Shown here piece after piece: positions 17,194 through 27,392 of a stretch of 64,000 nt of DNA. The notes under the pieces were generated by a model that saw only the letters and a list, made by a program, of their open reading frames with translations, was not told the origin of the DNA and made no database searches. Made by a program: the position numbers and the translations under genes. The stretch is from Mongoliitalea lutea (GTDB taxonomy: Bacteria; Bacteroidota; Bacteroidia; Cytophagales; Cyclobacteriaceae), in the NCBI RefSeq assembly GCF_014652135.1, contig NZ_BMYF01000022.1:26906-90905 (forward strand). The letters run 5' to 3'. Position 1 is the stretch's first letter, and each line of letters begins with the position of its first letter.

Positions 17194-18045
17194 CTACCTT
17201 AACGAGCGAATCAACCGTTCATTCAGACCAACATAGTCTGCATTTTTCGCTTCTCTGGCCATTTCGATAGAGCGGGTGGCGCTTTGGATAGCCTCTTGCT
17301 TCATACCCAATTCGGCTTCGATTTTTGCTTTCAAATGCATGGTCCAGAATTTAGGATCGTCAGCAACTGACTTGCTGATCCAATCATGGGCAACACGCAT
17401 ATCTTTTTTGTTGGTGAAGTAATAATTGGCTGCCTGATAGAACAAGCCTGGATTTGTTACTTCCTGATCGATCACCAATTCTTTAATCTGTGCCATAACG
17501 ATATCATCCACTTCCGTCTCAATTCTGAATGCTACACGGGTATTTTCCCACTTGATAGCAACCGAGGCTGCATTATCAGTCATATCCACAAAGTTAAACT
17601 CCATGGTCTCATAGCGCTGACCTGTTTTTCCAGACTTTACAGTGGCACGCAAAACATCTTCGTCAGCATTGTAACCCACAGCACCCCATAGACTTGTATT
17701 GGAAGAAAGAATGATGGTCCAATCTTCCCGTCCTGGAATCGAGTATAGTGCATAGGTACCCGCAGGCACAAGTTGGCCTTCAATTTTGACTTCCGTAGAG
17801 AAAGTAAGTAAAGTAGCTGCATTGGCACCTGTCCTCCAAACATCCCCAAAAGGCACTAATTCCCCGAATATTTTTCTTCCTTTCATACTTGGGCGTGCAT
17901 ATTCGATGGTAACATCGGTAAGTCCAATTTTTTGACTGATGGTAGCAGAGGGACTAGCTTGAGGCATGTTGATTTGTTGGGCCGATACGCCTAGACTTAA
18001 GCAAGTCATGAAAAGTGCTACAAAGTAAGCAAATGTGGTTTTCAT
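17194..18045 (-). CDS. DUF2911 domain protein, secreted
   Basis: The product has 283 residues with a signal peptide ending GVSAQQ. Residues 25-170 are a DUF2911 domain (TDVTIEYARPSMKGRKIFG, VWRTGANAATLLTFS, GTYALYSIPG). The last 100 residues are helical with TPR-like spacing (NPGLFYQAANYYFTNKKD, AIQSATRSIEMAREA). The family is common in Bacteroidota and has no known biochemical role. It lies directly beside the repeat island, whose 3' edge ends four bases from its stop. Confidence 0.8.
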   Translation of the reverse strand: MKTTFAYFVALFMTCLSLGVSAQQINMPQASPSATISQKIGLTDVTIEYARPSMKGRKIFGELVPFGDVWRTGANAATLLTFSTEVKIEGQLVPAGTYALYSIPGREDWTIILSSNTSLWGAVGYNADEDVLRATVKSGKTGQRYETMEFNFVDMTDNAASVAIKWENTRVAFRIETEVDDIVMAQIKELVIDQEVTNPGLFYQAANYYFTNKKDMRVAHDWISKSVADDPKFWTMHLKAKIEAELGMKQEAIQSATRSIEMAREAKNADYVGLNERLIRSLR

Positions 18046-18229
18046 ATATTTTTTGGTTTAGATTTACATTGGTAACGCAATATAAATTAAAATTTTTATG
18101 GGTTCGATAAGATTTAATGATGAAGTGGGAGGGAGTCTTGGATGAATGGTTTTTTTTTATCTAAATCTTATCGTAGTATTGAAATGTTAAGTATCAAAAG
18201 ATACCACCCACACCCAAATATGCTAGTAA

Positions 18230-19147
18230 ATGGGCTTAGCCATTATCAGTCCAGGTAAAAATATAGATGCCTGGATACAAAATTTTAAGAGTTTAGATCC
18301 CACGGTTCAGATTCAGGTGTATCCTGAAATCACCGATTATGCCGCTGTAGACGCTGTACTACTTTGGAACCATCCTCCGGGATTGTTAAATGAGTTTCCC
18401 AATCTCAAGCTCATCTGTTCTATGGGTGCAGGCGTAGATCATATTTTAAAGGATCCTGCATTACCTAAGGATGTCCCCATCACGCGTATCGTGGATGAAA
18501 AATTGACTTGGACCATGACCAATTATGTGATCATGGGAGTATTAAACCATCATAGACAATACGAACGCTATCAACAACAGCAGCAGCAGAAAGTATGGAA
18601 TATGACCAATCCTGAACTTGAGGTTAGGATAGGGATTCTCGGAGTAGGAGCATTAGGACATGACATTGCGGATAAGTTGCAATACATGGGTTTCCCGGTT
18701 GTAGGGTTTGGAAATAGTCCAAAAACGCTTGCTTATCCCTATTACTTTGGAGATCAGCTCCAAGATTTTCTCTCACAAATAAATGTGTTGGTGTGTATGT
18801 TGCCATTGACGCCAAAGACAGAAGGCTTCTTAAACCTTCAACTATTTGAAAAATGTACCCCAGGAACATTTTTAATCAATGTTGCCAGAGGAAAACATTT
18901 AATTGAACGAGATTTATTACTAGCTTTGGACAAAAGTTATCTTTCTGGTGCTTTGTTGGATGTATTCCATGAAGAGCCTCTTCTCTCCAATCACCCCTTT
19001 TGGGAAGATTCTCGAATCCGGATTACGCCGCATATTGCTAGTGTAACCAATCCAAGTGCTGCGGCACCACAGGTTTTAGATAACTATCATCGAATGAAAA
19101 AGTCCCAACCCTTAATAAACCAAATAAATAGAATTAAAGGCTATTAA
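18230..19147 (+). CDS. D-2-hydroxyacid dehydrogenase, GhrA-like (glyoxylate/hydroxypyruvate reductase)
   Basis: The product has 305 residues. The Rossmann motif GILGVGALGHDIADKL is near residue 135. The catalytic Arg is in NVARGKHL, the Glu in FHEEPL and the His in TPHIASV, all conserved for the family. The short N-terminal substrate domain (WNHPPGLLNEFPNLKLICSMGAGVD) matches the GhrA/YcdW group, which reduces glyoxylate or hydroxypyruvate with NADPH. A Gln run, YQQQQQQK, around residue 115 is unusual. It precedes the Usp gene by 7 bp, so both are probably in one transcript. Confidence 0.85.
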   Translation: MGLAIISPGKNIDAWIQNFKSLDPTVQIQVYPEITDYAAVDAVLLWNHPPGLLNEFPNLKLICSMGAGVDHILKDPALPKDVPITRIVDEKLTWTMTNYVIMGVLNHHRQYERYQQQQQQKVWNMTNPELEVRIGILGVGALGHDIADKLQYMGFPVVGFGNSPKTLAYPYYFGDQLQDFLSQINVLVCMLPLTPKTEGFLNLQLFEKCTPGTFLINVARGKHLIERDLLLALDKSYLSGALLDVFHEEPLLSNHPFWEDSRIRITPHIASVTNPSAAAPQVLDNYHRMKKSQPLINQINRIKGY

Positions 19148-19154
19148 TCACACC

Positions 19155-19997
19155 ATGGAATCAGTTTTTAAAATCATTTGTCCTACTGACTTCTCCGAAT
19201 GTTCGTTAAATGCAATTGAATATGCTGCCAAATTAGGTGAAAAATACCAGGCAGAACTCATTCTCTTTCATGTGCCGGACAAGGAAGATTATCAAAAATT
19301 AGCTGCCCAGGAAATCAGTAATGGACAGAGTTATGAGTTTGTTGAAAAAAAATTAGAAAATTTAGTCCAGACGGTTTCTGAAGAAAGTATCCCAAATGGT
19401 CTTAAGTCTTGTAAATCGGTAATTCAGGAAGGTAAGGTTGTAACTTCCATTCTTGAACTAGCTGCACAAGAAAAAGCAGACTTAATTGTCATTGGAACAG
19501 AAGGAATCAATGATTTTAAGAAAAACTATGTAGGTACTCGGACTGCCAAAATAGTGGATAAATCAGATGTCGATGTATTAGTTATCCCAAAAAGGGTGTT
19601 TTTTAAACCTCCAAGAAAATTGGTATACGCTACAGATTATTTAGAAGAAGATAAAATTGCCATCCAAAAAATTGCTGGACTAGCTAAGTTTTTCGATTCT
19701 GAAATTGATTTAGTACATGTCAGTACCAAAGCAAAGGCCATAGATAAGAGTTTGCATCAGACAATGGTTCAAGAATTGAAACCATTTATCAAATATGAGA
19801 AAATCAACTTTGTGTTGAAGGCCTACCGTGATGATGCAGGTTTAGGTTTGGAAAATTACCTTATCACTGCCAAAGGCGACATGCTGGTGACGCTTAGCAA
19901 AAAGAAAAGCTGGTTTGAGCAGATTTTTGATAAGAACATTTCCAGAAAAATGTCCTATTTCATCAATAAACCTTTATTAGTGGTCAAGAAAGTTTAA
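19155..19997 (+). CDS. Universal stress protein, tandem UspA domains
   Basis: The product has 280 residues with two Usp domains: about 1-147 (IICPTDFSECSLNAIEYAAKLG; LIVIGTEG) and about 153-280 (KLVYATDYLEEDKIAIQKI; DMLVTLSKKKSWFEQIF). The first keeps the start of the ATP-binding GxxG-type region as GTEGINDFKKNYVGT; the second is degenerate and probably does not bind nucleotide. Usp proteins act in the cytoplasm under stress or growth arrest. It is 7 bp behind the dehydrogenase gene and shares a TTAA stop overlap with the converging TPR gene. Confidence 0.85.
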   Translation: MESVFKIICPTDFSECSLNAIEYAAKLGEKYQAELILFHVPDKEDYQKLAAQEISNGQSYEFVEKKLENLVQTVSEESIPNGLKSCKSVIQEGKVVTSILELAAQEKADLIVIGTEGINDFKKNYVGTRTAKIVDKSDVDVLVIPKRVFFKPPRKLVYATDYLEEDKIAIQKIAGLAKFFDSEIDLVHVSTKAKAIDKSLHQTMVQELKPFIKYEKINFVLKAYRDDAGLGLENYLITAKGDMLVTLSKKKSWFEQIFDKNISRKMSYFINKPLLVVKKV

Positions 19998-20737
19998 GAC
20001 TTTCTTGACCTTATTTTTGACTTTAGAAAATTCCAAAAATCTTTTCTGGTCTTTTCATCTGTAAAGACATCTTTTAATGTTTTAATATACGATTGGAGTG
20101 TAACTTTTTTAGGAGATTCCTCCATAGGTTCCATTTCAATCTCGGGCAATTCCTGTCGGGCTTTAGGCTCAGTTTCTGGGGAGGCTTTTGGCGTTTCAGG
20201 TCTCTTGTAACCGATTAATTCCTCTGATTTTTCAAAGCTTTTCTTAGAGCGCTTGATGTAACCCATCTTTTCTTCCACAAGCCCCTTATTGTTGTAGGCC
20301 ACGGCATCATCCGGGTCCAATTCAATGGCTTTTTCATAATCTTCCAAGGCACCCTTATGGTCACCGATTCTATCTTTGAAATAGGCACGACTGGAGTATC
20401 TATATGGATTTTTTGGCTCTAAATTCAGTGCTCTATCAAACTCAGCCAACGCCTCTTCATTGCGTTTCAATAAATGAAGGACAACAGCACGATCAGAAAT
20501 ATAGGTAGGATTGTACGGATCTTGTTCACTCAAGCGGTCAAAATCCTCGAGGGAATCTGCAAATCTCCCCATTCTTGAAAAAACCCTTGCTCGAAAAAAG
20601 TAAAACTCCAGGTTATTTCCATCTGTTTGAATGGCCTCATTGATTTCCACTAAGGCTTGGGCAAATTTTCCTTCCTTAAAAAGGGCAATACTAGTTTCGA
20701 AATTGTTCACGGTTTTGACACTTGATTTATTTATCAT
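19994..20737 (-). CDS. Cytoplasmic tetratricopeptide-repeat protein
   Basis: The product has 247 residues without a signal peptide. About five TPR units occupy residues 10-150 (for example ALAEFDRALNLEPKNPYRYSSRAYFKDRIGD over residues 98-128, and AVAYNNKGLVEEKMGYIKRS). A Pro/Glu-rich linker and a basic tail ending KSKIRSRKS follow. TPRs mediate protein contacts; the partner is unknown. It converges on the Usp gene with a 4-bp overlap and is divergent from holA. Confidence 0.75.
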   Translation of the reverse strand: MINKSSVKTVNNFETSIALFKEGKFAQALVEINEAIQTDGNNLEFYFFRARVFSRMGRFADSLEDFDRLSEQDPYNPTYISDRAVVLHLLKRNEEALAEFDRALNLEPKNPYRYSSRAYFKDRIGDHKGALEDYEKAIELDPDDAVAYNNKGLVEEKMGYIKRSKKSFEKSEELIGYKRPETPKASPETEPKARQELPEIEMEPMEESPKKVTLQSYIKTLKDVFTDEKTRKDFWNFLKSKIRSRKS

Positions 20738-20794
20738 ACAAAATTACGGCAAAGAAAGTTTAAAAAAATGTACATTGACAAGTACTAGCACCCC

Positions 20795-20822
20795 TTTGAC
20801 TAGGGATTAATTTCTATATTTG
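20795..20822 (+). promoter_or_regulatory. Bacteroidota-type promoter upstream of holA
   Basis: TTTG at 20795-20798 and TATATTTG at 20815-20822, 16 bp between them, match the TTTG / TAnnTTTG consensus of Bacteroidota sigma-A promoters, with slightly short spacing. The -7 box lies 18 bp before the holA start, giving a very short leader. It probably drives the holA-TPR-barrel run. Confidence 0.6.
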
Positions 20823-20839
20823 AGCGAGAATTCTTGATT

Positions 20840-21862
20840 ATGGCATACAAAGCAGAAGACGTTTTAAAGGAGTTAAAAAGCGGGAAATTTGCACCCATCT
20901 ATTTTTTGCAGGGAGAAGAACCTTTTTTCATTGATCAAATCTCCGACTTTATCGAAAAAAATGCGATTCAAGAACATGAGAAGGGTTTTAATCAGATGGT
21001 GATGTATGGAAAAGATGTTACAATGCCGGTGATTTTATCCAATGCCAAGCGCTTTCCCATGATGGCCGAACGCCAGGTAGTTATCGTCAAAGAAGCTCAG
21101 AATATCCCAAATTTGGGAAAGGAAGATGTCGATAATTTGTTGATCAGCTATCTTCAAAATCCCTTGCCAAGCACCATTCTGGTGTTTGCACATAAGTATA
21201 AATCACTTGATGGCAGAAAACCCTTGTCCAAAGAATTGGATAAGAAGGCCATATTTGTCAAAACAGAAAAAGTAAAAGACTATAACCTCCCCGCCTGGAT
21301 AGAAGGATACATCAAAACACAGGGTCATCAGATGGATGGGCCAACTGCCAGTTTCTTGGCAGAAAGCATCGGGAACAACCTGGAAGTGATTGCCAATGAA
21401 GTCGGTAAAATGCTTATTAATTTTACCGGACCAACTCAAATCACCAAAGAGCATATTCAAAAGTACATTGGTATCAATAAGGAGTACAATACTTTTGAAT
21501 TGACCAAAGCCATGGGCTTTAAGGATGTGGAAAAGGCGAATAAAATCATTCATTATTTTGCTCAAAACCCTAAAAGCCATCCCATTATACCCATGCTGAC
21601 GGTGATATTCAACTATTTTTCCAAGATATCACTCGTTCATTACAATAAGACAGCAGGGGATAATGAATTGGCCAAAATGATAGGTGCGCACCCGTATTTC
21701 GTGAAAGAGTATAGAATCGCCTCCAAAAACTATCAATTAGGCAAGGTTATTGATTGCTTATCTTATATCCGGGAGGCAGATTTGCGTTCCAAAGGAGTAA
21801 ATGCCGGAAGTATTACTGAGGCAGAGATTCTCCGGGAGTTAGTTTTCAAAATCATGCATTAA
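20840..21862 (+). CDS. holA: DNA polymerase III subunit delta
   Basis: The ATG at 20840 (MAYKAEDVLKELK) is preferred over the TTG two codons earlier. The product has 340 residues, the usual size. Family features include FAPIYFLQGEEPFFIDQISDFIE at the N-terminus, the RQVVIVKEAQ strand and the ELTKAMGFKDVEKANKIIHYF helix. Delta is the clamp-loader subunit that opens the beta sliding clamp. It lacks a Walker A motif, as expected. It begins the run leading to the TPR and barrel genes, 19 bp upstream of the next start. Confidence 0.9.
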   Translation: MAYKAEDVLKELKSGKFAPIYFLQGEEPFFIDQISDFIEKNAIQEHEKGFNQMVMYGKDVTMPVILSNAKRFPMMAERQVVIVKEAQNIPNLGKEDVDNLLISYLQNPLPSTILVFAHKYKSLDGRKPLSKELDKKAIFVKTEKVKDYNLPAWIEGYIKTQGHQMDGPTASFLAESIGNNLEVIANEVGKMLINFTGPTQITKEHIQKYIGINKEYNTFELTKAMGFKDVEKANKIIHYFAQNPKSHPIIPMLTVIFNYFSKISLVHYNKTAGDNELAKMIGAHPYFVKEYRIASKNYQLGKVIDCLSYIREADLRSKGVNAGSITEAEILRELVFKIMH

Positions 21863-21881
21863 CAGCCTAGCAAAGCTATTT

Positions 21882-24869
21882 ATGAAAAAAAGCCTTTTGT
21901 TGCTTTTAAGTTTTACCCTTGCCGTAGAAGGGTTTACACAATCAGGGCTTTACCAACAAAGCTCAACCAAATGGTTTGATGATTCATTTGAATTGATAGA
22001 CAAGCAGCTATTCAGCGCTGCCAAATATGCTTTTCAAAGCCTTCCTGCCAACAATACCCCAGAGGAGATTCAAATTCATGGAGCGTTCAACCAAGCGATT
22101 GCGACCTTAAAAATCGAAAATCCCAATGCATCCGATGAGGTGTACGTGTTTATCAGAAAGCACCCGAATCATCCTTTGGCCAATGATGCGGCCCATATCC
22201 TGGGTGATTTCTTTTTTGACAAGCGTAACTACCGAGAAGCCATTCCTGCATACAATAAAGTGGATGTAAGCAAAGTCAATTTTGAACAAGGTTCTGAAGT
22301 TATATTCAAAAAAGCCTACGCTTACTTTCAATTGCGGGATTACACCAATGCTTTGATTAATTTCAATGCCGTGAAAACGCATAATTCTGCATACAGTCCG
22401 GATGCGTTTTATTATGCTGGTTATATTGCCCTCGAGCAAAAAAACTATGATCAAGCCATCAGAGACCTAAAAGAGGCGGATAAATCTAATTTTTACGCTA
22501 GCAAAGTTCCCGCCTTGTTGGCAGCTATTTATTACAGACAGGGATATTATGATGAGTTAGTCAATTATGCAGAACCTGTGCTGCAAAATAGATCAAATTT
22601 AGAAAGCAGAGAATTGATTCATCTGTACTTGGCAGAGGCCTATTTTGAAAAAGGTAACTATGAAAAGGCAGCGGCCAATTATGATGCCTTTGTCAATGCG
22701 AAAAAATCAGACTTGAACCGAACGCAGGTATATCGGGCCGGAATTTCACAGTATCAAATCAGAAATTATCAACGTGCCACAGATTACCTGAAAGTTTCTG
22801 CGGTAGGAGATGACAAACTCGCACAGGTTTCTTCTTACTACTTGGGCCATGCTTACATCAAGTTAAACAACCCACAGTTTGCCTCTAACAGTTTCAGCGC
22901 AGCATACAAAAGCGATGCAGACCGTGAAGTCAAGGAGGATGCCTTGGTCAATTTTGCCAAAGTCAATTTGGAGCGAGGCAACTTTCAAGAAGCGGTCAAT
23001 GCACTCGACACCTATTTGGACAATTTCCCAAACGGAACCTATCGCGCAGAGGCAGAAGGATTACTCACAGATGCCCTTATCAATACAAGCAATTACTTGC
23101 GGGCAATCGACCAATTAGAAAAGATGCCACGAAAGTCCGAGCGTCTCCGTGCAGCCTATCAGAAAATAACCTATTATCAGGGGATCGTCTATTATCGGGA
23201 CAAAAGACATGACATGGCCAATACCTTGTTTGATAAGTCTTTAAGAGAGCCTATTGACAGGGGTTTGGTGATGGAAACCTATTTTTGGAAAGGAGAAAAT
23301 TTTGCTGCTCAGGATAAATTAGCCGATGCTATCAAAGCTTATGAGCAAGTGCTCAACCAAAAACCGGATCTACGCAATCCGATTACTGCCAAAACGCATT
23401 ATGGATTAGGATATTCTTTGTTCAATACCCAACAATATGCCAAAGCTGAGAATCATTTCAGAAGCTATGTGAACTTATTGCAGGGCAGTATCGATCCTCA
23501 AAATTACGATGAGGCATTGGTGCGCTTAGGGGATGTATATTACGTACAGAAAAAGTTTGTCGACGCACAAACCATATTTCAACGCGCAATCCGCGAACGA
23601 AATGACTTTATCGATTATGCATATTTCCGAAGTGGGGTAGTATTTAATTTCCAAAACAGAAACGATGAAGCGGTCCGTGAATTGACAACCTTGATCGATA
23701 GCTATCCCAACAGTCTCTATCTGGAAGATGCCATTTTTCAAAAATCCCAGATTTTGATGGAAATGACCAAGTATTCCGAAGCGAGTGATGGATTTACCAG
23801 ACTGATTGGGTCCAGACCGAGTAGTCCATTTATCCCTTTTGCTTTGGAAGGAAGAGCCATTGCCAATTTCTCCATGCAAAACTACAATGCAACCATTGAA
23901 GACTACAAGCGTATCTTGGACAACCATCCAAATGCCTCCAATGCCGAAGCTGCTTTGGTCGGTTTGCAGGAAACCTTGGCTTTGCAGAACCGCTCAGGAG
24001 AATTTAGCCAGTATTTAAGCAAGTTTAGAAATGCCAACCCAGATAGTAAAAGCGTGCAAAGTTTGGAGTATGAAGCAGCCAAAAATCTTTATTTCTCCAA
24101 CGCTTCCGAGCAGGCTATTACCGCTTTCAATACCTACTTGAGAAATTACCCTCAATCATCCAATAAACCAGAAGCGCTCTTCTTTATTGGGGATGCGCAA
24201 ATGCGATTGGGTAGGAAAAACGATGCACTGGAGACATTCTATCGCTTAGAGAAAGAGCAGGCTTCTTCTCAAAGAATCCGTGCTGTGCAACGTATTGCGA
24301 ATTTAGAAATGGAAAATGGAAACTATGAAAAGGCCCTTCCATTCTTCCGAGAATCCCTTTCCAATGCCCGTAACCAAGTAGAAGAATATGAAGCACTCAA
24401 AGGATTAATGGAAGCCAACTATCAGCTCAACCGCATGGATACAGCTATTGAAATGGCAGACCGCATTGTCAACTTGGGTTCTGTTGTGACAGATGCCATT
24501 CCTCATGCCTTGTTGCTAAAAGCTAAGGCACTCCTCAAAACCAACCGTAAACCAGCAGCTGAAACTGTGTTGGAAGATTTGGTCAAAGAGTATAAGACCA
24601 TTCATGGTGCTGAGGGATTATTCCTTTGGGCAGAGGGAAAAGCCAAAGATGACAAGCATGATACCTCCAATGAATTGATTTTCGAATATTCCAGTGCCTT
24701 CTCCTCTTATGATTATTGGTTTGGAAGATGTTTTATACTCATTGCAGAAAATTACCAAAAGTTAGGAGAAGCTTTCCAAGCAAAAGCCACCTTACAATCG
24801 GTAGTTGAAAACTCAGTAAATGAGGAAATCAAACGAATGGCACGTGAACGATTAAACAGACTAAATTAA
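21882..24869 (+). CDS. Large periplasmic tetratricopeptide-repeat protein
   Basis: The product has 995 residues with a signal peptide ending EGFTQS. Nearly the whole length is TPR repeats of the YbgF/BamD type, with recurring units such as AYFEKGNYEKAAANYDAFV, LGYSLFNTQQYAKAENHFR and ALFFIGDAQMRLGRKNDAL; at least 15 units can be counted. Such proteins scaffold periplasmic complexes. The neighbours (barrel at 24880, 10 bp downstream; SPOR-like and ExbB/ExbD/TonB genes further on) suggest work in an envelope-spanning assembly, which is inference. Confidence 0.85.
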   Translation: MKKSLLLLLSFTLAVEGFTQSGLYQQSSTKWFDDSFELIDKQLFSAAKYAFQSLPANNTPEEIQIHGAFNQAIATLKIENPNASDEVYVFIRKHPNHPLANDAAHILGDFFFDKRNYREAIPAYNKVDVSKVNFEQGSEVIFKKAYAYFQLRDYTNALINFNAVKTHNSAYSPDAFYYAGYIALEQKNYDQAIRDLKEADKSNFYASKVPALLAAIYYRQGYYDELVNYAEPVLQNRSNLESRELIHLYLAEAYFEKGNYEKAAANYDAFVNAKKSDLNRTQVYRAGISQYQIRNYQRATDYLKVSAVGDDKLAQVSSYYLGHAYIKLNNPQFASNSFSAAYKSDADREVKEDALVNFAKVNLERGNFQEAVNALDTYLDNFPNGTYRAEAEGLLTDALINTSNYLRAIDQLEKMPRKSERLRAAYQKITYYQGIVYYRDKRHDMANTLFDKSLREPIDRGLVMETYFWKGENFAAQDKLADAIKAYEQVLNQKPDLRNPITAKTHYGLGYSLFNTQQYAKAENHFRSYVNLLQGSIDPQNYDEALVRLGDVYYVQKKFVDAQTIFQRAIRERNDFIDYAYFRSGVVFNFQNRNDEAVRELTTLIDSYPNSLYLEDAIFQKSQILMEMTKYSEASDGFTRLIGSRPSSPFIPFALEGRAIANFSMQNYNATIEDYKRILDNHPNASNAEAALVGLQETLALQNRSGEFSQYLSKFRNANPDSKSVQSLEYEAAKNLYFSNASEQAITAFNTYLRNYPQSSNKPEALFFIGDAQMRLGRKNDALETFYRLEKEQASSQRIRAVQRIANLEMENGNYEKALPFFRESLSNARNQVEEYEALKGLMEANYQLNRMDTAIEMADRIVNLGSVVTDAIPHALLLKAKALLKTNRKPAAETVLEDLVKEYKTIHGAEGLFLWAEGKAKDDKHDTSNELIFEYSSAFSSYDYWFGRCFILIAENYQKLGEAFQAKATLQSVVENSVNEEIKRMARERLNRLN

Positions 24870-24879
24870 GCATCAGCCC

Positions 24880-26550
24880 ATGAAGACCGCATCTATTATA
24901 CGCTTAGCCGCATTTGCTTTCTTGGGAGGCTTGATGCTTTCCCAATCCGCTACTGCCCAACAAACCGGGGAGGTGAAAGATCAGGAGTTTATCATCCGTA
25001 AAGATAGGGTGTTGACCCTTCCTCCAAAAAGTAGAAGATTTGAAAAGTTACCTACTTTACCTACGCCGAGTAGTAGCAATAGCTTTACTTATGAACCAAA
25101 ATCATATGCCATCCAAACGCAGGCATCAGAGATAACGGCTACAGCTGCACAGAAACAATTCCCTAAGAAAAGAGAGGAGTTGTTTCCCGGTTTTGCCCGT
25201 GTAGGTTTAGGTAATTACAGTTCCCCAATACTCGAAGGTCGCTACAATTTATGGGAAGATGGAGATTATAATGCTGGTGCACATTTTAAGCACGAAGGTT
25301 TCTATACTGGTCCCGTAGCTGGAAGAAATTCGGCAGAACACTTTACCAATTTTAAAGCTGATGGAAACCTCTACAAGGATTTCTTTCAGCTGTATGGTGG
25401 GTTAAAATATGACCGTCATCAGTTCAATTTCTTTGGATATGATCCGGAAAACCCATTATTGGCTGACTATATTCCTAACCAAAATACGCTTCAGACTTTC
25501 CAAATACACGCTGGCATTGCTGATTTAGAGAAACTGGAGGGGGTGAATTACGATGCTAGAATTGGAATCCGAGGCTTCAATGATCAGTTTCGGGCTTCTG
25601 AAAATGAAGTGCTCATGGCAATTCATACCGATTATTGGCTCAATGAAAAGATGTTTTCATCTATTGACTTGGATCTGAGTTTGACCACTCCAAGAGATGA
25701 ATTTTACCAGGATATCAACCGAAATTACTTCGGAATTCGTCCGAGTTTTGAGTACAGAGATGCTCAATTGGAAGTTAAAGTGGGGGCCAATATCATTGTA
25801 GAAAATGATATCACGCTAAACAAGCGATCAGATTTCCATGTATATCCGGATGTCTTTGCAGCCTATCAGATTCAGGATGAAATCGGAGCTTTTGTGAACT
25901 TTGCAGGTGATGTGCATAGAAAGACCTATTTGGATTTTGTAAACGAGAATCCGTTTTTAGGACCATCCAATGCCTTATTGAACACTATTCAACGATATAA
26001 AGTATCCGCTGGTGCTAAAGGTACCCTACTTGATAATTTGACGTATGAGGCAGGGTTTTCCTTTGGAAGATTTAGAAACATGCATTTCTTTAATCCTTCC
26101 GCATCCGATAGTTTGAGATTTGAAATTTTGTTTGATGGAGAAACACAGGTCTTGAATTACTTTGCTAGGGCAGGATTTAAGTATGAAAACTGGTACTTCG
26201 GAAGTTTTGGCGTGGATTATTTCCAATACACCACTTCCGAACTCCAAGGGGCATTCCACAGACCTAGCGTGGAAGTCAAATGGAATAATAATTTCCGTCC
26301 TACGGAAGATTGGTTGATTCAGATGAATGTGATGGCGATGGGAGGGATTCAGGTTTTTGAAGTTGGTACCGACAATATCACGACCCTTCCTACGATACTT
26401 GATTTGCAATTGAAGGCGGATTATAAAATCAATGATCGAATTTCCGTATTTGCTGTGGGGAATAACTTATTGAATCGAAGAAATCAGCGGTTTATCAATT
26501 ACCCTGTAAGAGGTATCCAAGGAATTTTGGGTGCAACCATCAAGTTCTAG
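24880..26550 (+). CDS. Outer-membrane beta-barrel protein, TonB-receptor-barrel-like without plug
   Basis: The product has 556 residues with a signal peptide ending SATAQQ. After a Pro/Ser-rich segment (residues 45-95) comes a beta-barrel starting with FPGFARVGLGNYSSPILEGRY. The C-terminus (YKINDRISVFAVGNNLLNRRNQRF ... GATIKF) looks like the last strands of TonB-dependent receptors, including the closing Phe. No plug domain is present, so it is probably not itself an energised importer. It is tightly linked to the TPR gene (10-bp gap), a plausible partner. Confidence 0.75.
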   Translation: MKTASIIRLAAFAFLGGLMLSQSATAQQTGEVKDQEFIIRKDRVLTLPPKSRRFEKLPTLPTPSSSNSFTYEPKSYAIQTQASEITATAAQKQFPKKREELFPGFARVGLGNYSSPILEGRYNLWEDGDYNAGAHFKHEGFYTGPVAGRNSAEHFTNFKADGNLYKDFFQLYGGLKYDRHQFNFFGYDPENPLLADYIPNQNTLQTFQIHAGIADLEKLEGVNYDARIGIRGFNDQFRASENEVLMAIHTDYWLNEKMFSSIDLDLSLTTPRDEFYQDINRNYFGIRPSFEYRDAQLEVKVGANIIVENDITLNKRSDFHVYPDVFAAYQIQDEIGAFVNFAGDVHRKTYLDFVNENPFLGPSNALLNTIQRYKVSAGAKGTLLDNLTYEAGFSFGRFRNMHFFNPSASDSLRFEILFDGETQVLNYFARAGFKYENWYFGSFGVDYFQYTTSELQGAFHRPSVEVKWNNNFRPTEDWLIQMNVMAMGGIQVFEVGTDNITTLPTILDLQLKADYKINDRISVFAVGNNLLNRRNQRFINYPVRGIQGILGATIKF

Positions 26551-26629
26551 AACAGCTCATCTCATGATTATTTGTCATTTAGCCGAATAGTGTTAGCTTC
26601 GTAAGTTCAAAAATTTTTGACACCCTGCT

Positions 26630-27391
26630 ATGGACTCAAACGATAAAGATTACGGATTTCCCTTTGTAGAACCAGTCAAATTAGATGTAAAAGATACGTC
26701 TAGCAAAAAGTCTGTTGCGGTAAGTCAGGTGGTAGAAAAACCTAAAAAATCCGAAAACAAGGCAGTTGTGCAAGCTCAAGGGAAGTCGGTTCAACCTGCT
26801 GAAAATAAGGTAGCCACTGCTTCTAAAAAATCTAAAGGTGTAACCGTATTTTTAATTGCATCACTGCTCCTAATTTTAGCGGTAATGGCATATTTCTTGT
26901 ACTATGAACCACAAGTTACGGAAGAAAAATCAGTGGCTTCCACAGACCAAATCATGGAAGAAATCACCCTTGAAGAAGAGGAGCTAATCGAAGAAATTAC
27001 AGGAGAGGCTATTGTTGAGGAAGAAGTTGAGGAAATAGAGGAATCCGCTCCAACAGCGGTTGCACCTGCACCAACACCACCTGCTTCACAGTCTGCACCA
27101 GTAACAACTCGTCCTTCCGGGCAGCGGGGAAATTTAGAATCCGTTAATAACAAAGGTGCAAGGCCAACCTATTACATAGTGGTTGGTTCAGTACCCAACG
27201 AATCTTTGGCTAAAGAAGAATCTGAAAAATATCTTATTAAGGGCATAGATTTGTGGATGATTCTTCCGAATGAAGAAAGTAGAAATTACCGATTGGCAGC
27301 AGGAAGATACGCTTCCTTTGCAGAAGCATCCAATGCTTTGGAGCCGGCCAAGGCTCAATTCAGTGAATCTGTATGGATTTTGAAATATTAA
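26630..27391 (+). CDS. Single-pass membrane protein with SPOR-like C-terminal domain
   Basis: The product has 253 residues. About 65 polar N-terminal cytoplasmic residues precede a transmembrane helix (VTVFLIASLLLILAVMAYFL). A Glu-rich then Pro/Ala-rich periplasmic linker leads to a C-terminal domain (RPTYYIVVGSVPNESLAKEE ... NYRLAAGRYASFAEASNAL) with the SPOR pattern. SPOR domains bind peptidoglycan stripped of stem peptides. Its stop is followed one base later by the exbB start, so it is probably part of that operon. Confidence 0.75.
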   Translation: MDSNDKDYGFPFVEPVKLDVKDTSSKKSVAVSQVVEKPKKSENKAVVQAQGKSVQPAENKVATASKKSKGVTVFLIASLLLILAVMAYFLYYEPQVTEEKSVASTDQIMEEITLEEEELIEEITGEAIVEEEVEEIEESAPTAVAPAPTPPASQSAPVTTRPSGQRGNLESVNNKGARPTYYIVVGSVPNESLAKEESEKYLIKGIDLWMILPNEESRNYRLAAGRYASFAEASNALEPAKAQFSESVWILKY

Positions 27392-27392
27392 T